Assembly: GCA_019448385.1 (NCBI GenBank)
Contig: JAGTXO010000045.1
Coordinates: 1 to 64,000, forward strand
DNA length: 64,000 nt
Reading direction: 5' to 3'
Origin: Diacronema lutheri
Lineage: Eukaryota; Haptophyta; Pavlovophyceae; Pavlovales; Pavlovaceae
Part shown: positions 62,601-64,000 of the stretch, piece after piece
Layout: the number at the start of each line of letters is the position of its first letter
How positions within the stretch are numbered: position 1 is the stretch's first letter
Position numbers and translations under genes: made by a program
Notes under the pieces: generated by a model
Databases searched by the model: none
Seen by the model: the letters and a program-made list of their open reading frames with translations, nothing else
What the model was told of the DNA's origin: nothing

Positions 62601-62918
62601 CATGCCGTGCGCCGGTGCCACGTGCCGACACAACTGCCGGCCCTCGGTGCGCTGCGCGTGATGCACGCGTCGTGCTGCTACACGAACGGCGCGGCAAGCA
62701 CGGCCGACGGGCGCGTCTTCGTGTGGGGCGGGCAGCGGTGGGAGGGAGGCATTTCGCGCGAGGCGCAGGGCGGGATGCCCACCGAGGTGCAGTGGGCGGG
62801 CGTGCCCGCGTGCTACCGGTGCGAGTCGGTCTCGCTCGCGCACCGGCATGGCTTCCTCATCTTCCGTCTCACGGCGGGCGAGCCGCGGAGTGCGGTGCCC
62901 GTTGAAGCGAAACGATGA
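59682..62918 (+). CDS. F-box and RCC1-repeat protein with long acidic insert
   Basis: Four exons, 59682-60013, 60144-60354, 60554-62179, 62403-62918, joined in phase (894 residues). Residues about 12-50 are an F-box ('VDPNILACVFAKLPFRLMGR', 'VSLVCKLWASVA'). RCC1-type blades follow ('ARVVYAWGEAHVTGLAAW', 'HCMAVGKDGSLFAWGNADAG'), then about 240 residues of Gly/Asp/Glu/Ser low complexity (including a GACGGT-repeat Gly-Asp run, 60880-60950), then more blades ('LACGAFHCLVLTHAGRVYAF', 'CSIAVTASGKVFSWGDSDGG', 'TNGAASTADGRVFVWGG'). The fold predicts an SCF substrate receptor using a beta-propeller. Intron 3 ends with a C run just before CAG. Confidence 0.85.
60876..60955. repeat. GACGGT hexanucleotide repeat in coding sequence
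   Basis: About 12 units (with a few GACATT or GACAGT variants), reading as Gly-Asp repeats in exon 3 of the F-box/RCC1 gene. Confidence 0.85.
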
Positions 62919-63139
62919 TCGCTTCCGCTGAGCTGAGTCAACACCGCGCGACGCCGGTGGCGGTCACGGCGATGTCTACATGCGCCTCCTCGCGGTGCAG
63001 CTGCGCGAGCAGCGCCTCCGATCTGAGCCACGCGAAGGGACGGGATGCACATGCACGTGACTCTGCACCTACTTAAGATTCTGCGATGAGTTGACTAACC
63101 TGCCGTCGCGTGGCTCAGAATCGGACTCAAGGCTCCAAC

Positions 63140-64000
63140 TCAGAGACTGCCGTCGAGGAGGGCGCGCACCCTGTCGGTGATGAAGGCGTTCTCTGCCTCG
63201 AGCCCACGCCGGTGCGGGTCGCCCGCGCGGTGCCCGGCAGCGCTCTCGATCGGCGCGAGCACGCAGCGCTTGCCGAGCAGCTCCGCCTCGGCGCGCGCAG
63301 CGTCGGCCGTGAAGTAGCGGTCGGTGGTGCCGGGCATGAGGAGCACGCGCGCCTCGACGCACGCGAGGGCGGTGGCGAGATTGCCGCCCGCGTGTGCGCT
63401 CGCGTCCGCATTTAGCCACGTGTCCAGTTGACAGAGCAGGTCGTCCGGATCGGAGAGGGCAAAGCCGGACTCGTACGACTCGCTGACGAAACTGGCGACC
63501 GTCGCGTCGGTGCGCTGGCCGTGAAGCGCGCTCCTGTACAGGCCTTGCTCGTACCACTCGCCGCCGACGCCCCAGCCCGCGTAGACGCGCGCAAAGGCGC
63601 GCAGCCCGTCGGCGGGCATTGCGTCGAAGCAGCGCGCGGCCGGGTCGTACCGCGCGTCGGCGGTGAGCGCGGCCTGCAGCGAGAGGAGGAAGGCCTGGTT
63701 GACTGGCGAGCAGCGCGCCGCGCCGCACACGACGGCGATCGCCTTGGCGGCGCGCGGGAAGCGAACGGCCCACTCGAACGCCTGCAGCCCGCCCATTGAA
63801 TACCCGAAGATGAGGTCGAGGGGCGGCGGGCCGTCGGCGGCGTCGAGGTCAACGCCGAGCGCGCGCAGCACCGCAGCCTGCGCGCGCACGTTGTCGCGCA
63901 CGGTGACGGGCGGAAAGCGCGCGCGCGCGAGCTCGACGGGCGCGTTGGACGGGGAGAGGGAGACCCCGTTGCCCAGCATGTTGACGACGAGCACGGCGTT
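63140..64000 (-). CDS. Homoserine-O-acetyltransferase-like alpha/beta hydrolase (partial, 5' end outside window)
   Basis: The frame is open from the right edge to the stop at 63140 (286 codons seen). Landmarks: 'NMLGNGVSLSPSN', 'FPPVTVRDNVRAQAAVL', nucleophile elbow 'DLIFGYSMGGLQAFEWAV', 'CGAARCSPVNQAFLLSLQAA', 'LRAFARVYAGWGVGGEWYEQ', 'LLMPGTTDRYF' with the acid Asp, 'SAAGHRAGDP' with the His. These match the MetX-like branch of the family often annotated as homoserine acetyltransferase; in that branch acyltransferase activity is not assured. The triad Ser-Asp-His is complete. The first 60 or so residues should lie beyond the edge. It converges on the F-box/RCC1 gene. Confidence 0.85.
   Translation of the reverse strand, partial: NAVLVVNMLGNGVSLSPSNAPVELARARFPPVTVRDNVRAQAAVLRALGVDLDAADGPPPLDLIFGYSMGGLQAFEWAVRFPRAAKAIAVVCGAARCSPVNQAFLLSLQAALTADARYDPAARCFDAMPADGLRAFARVYAGWGVGGEWYEQGLYRSALHGQRTDATVASFVSESYESGFALSDPDDLLCQLDTWLNADASAHAGGNLATALACVEARVLLMPGTTDRYFTADAARAEAELLGKRCVLAPIESAAGHRAGDPHRRGLEAENAFITDRVRALLDGSL

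Noticed and set aside
1-64000. CRISPR array.
   Set aside because: All tandem arrays are head-to-tail minisatellites without unique spacers, in a eukaryotic genome.

Overview
The window is very GC-rich nuclear DNA from a unicellular eukaryote. Genes are compact, with short GT-AG introns that often carry CG dinucleotide runs or long homopolymer C runs, and start codons of neighbouring genes are often less than 230 bp apart. Epsilon-tubulin, plant-type EF-hand Na+/Ca2+ exchanger-like protein, PA28, ASF1, WSC proteins and 'GHLAVLQWAR' ankyrin proteins suggest a flagellated alga. A haptophyte, perhaps of the Pavlovales, would fit, but that is inference from style and gene content, not from a marker gene.

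Layout. Positions 1-14989 (minus strand) hold long Ala/Arg/Pro-rich coding-like sequence with a YqaJ/lambda-exonuclease-type nuclease and two Ulp1-like cysteine protease domains. Positions about 20300-23289 (minus) hold a decayed PIF1-type helicase with an unusual N-terminal domain. I treat both as fossils of one or two large mobile or virus-like elements whose class I cannot settle; no capsid gene is visible. Between them are a LINE-like remnant (about 16370-17640, plus) and a well-formed four-exon USP-type deubiquitinase gene (17707-19385, minus). Positions 23849-24733 form a large fold-back palindrome made of two inverted MITE copies, followed by a broken coding region.

From 26.9 kb to the right edge the window is host sequence: F-box/LRR (-), a fused MPC1-MPC2 mitochondrial pyruvate carrier (+), RINGv-FHA protein (-), PA28 proteasome activator (+), alpha/beta hydrolase fragment (-), WSC membrane protein (+), coiled-coil protein (-), dual-specificity phosphatase (+), EF-hand Na+/Ca2+ exchanger-like protein (-), alpha/beta hydrolase (+), giant cupredoxin protein (-), epsilon-tubulin (+), ASF1 (-), biosynthetic threonine dehydratase (-), ankyrin protein (+), multi-pass transporter (-), F-box/RCC1 protein (+), and a homoserine-acetyltransferase-like hydrolase (-, cut by the edge). 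Strands alternate almost without exception, giving a chain of divergent pairs sharing tiny promoters and convergent pairs sharing tiny 3' regions.

The most interesting single item is the MPC1-MPC2 fusion: a natural single-chain pyruvate carrier whose linker carries an extra hydrophobic stretch, recalling the 3+1+3 helix plan of SWEET transporters. No tRNA, rRNA or CRISPR was seen.
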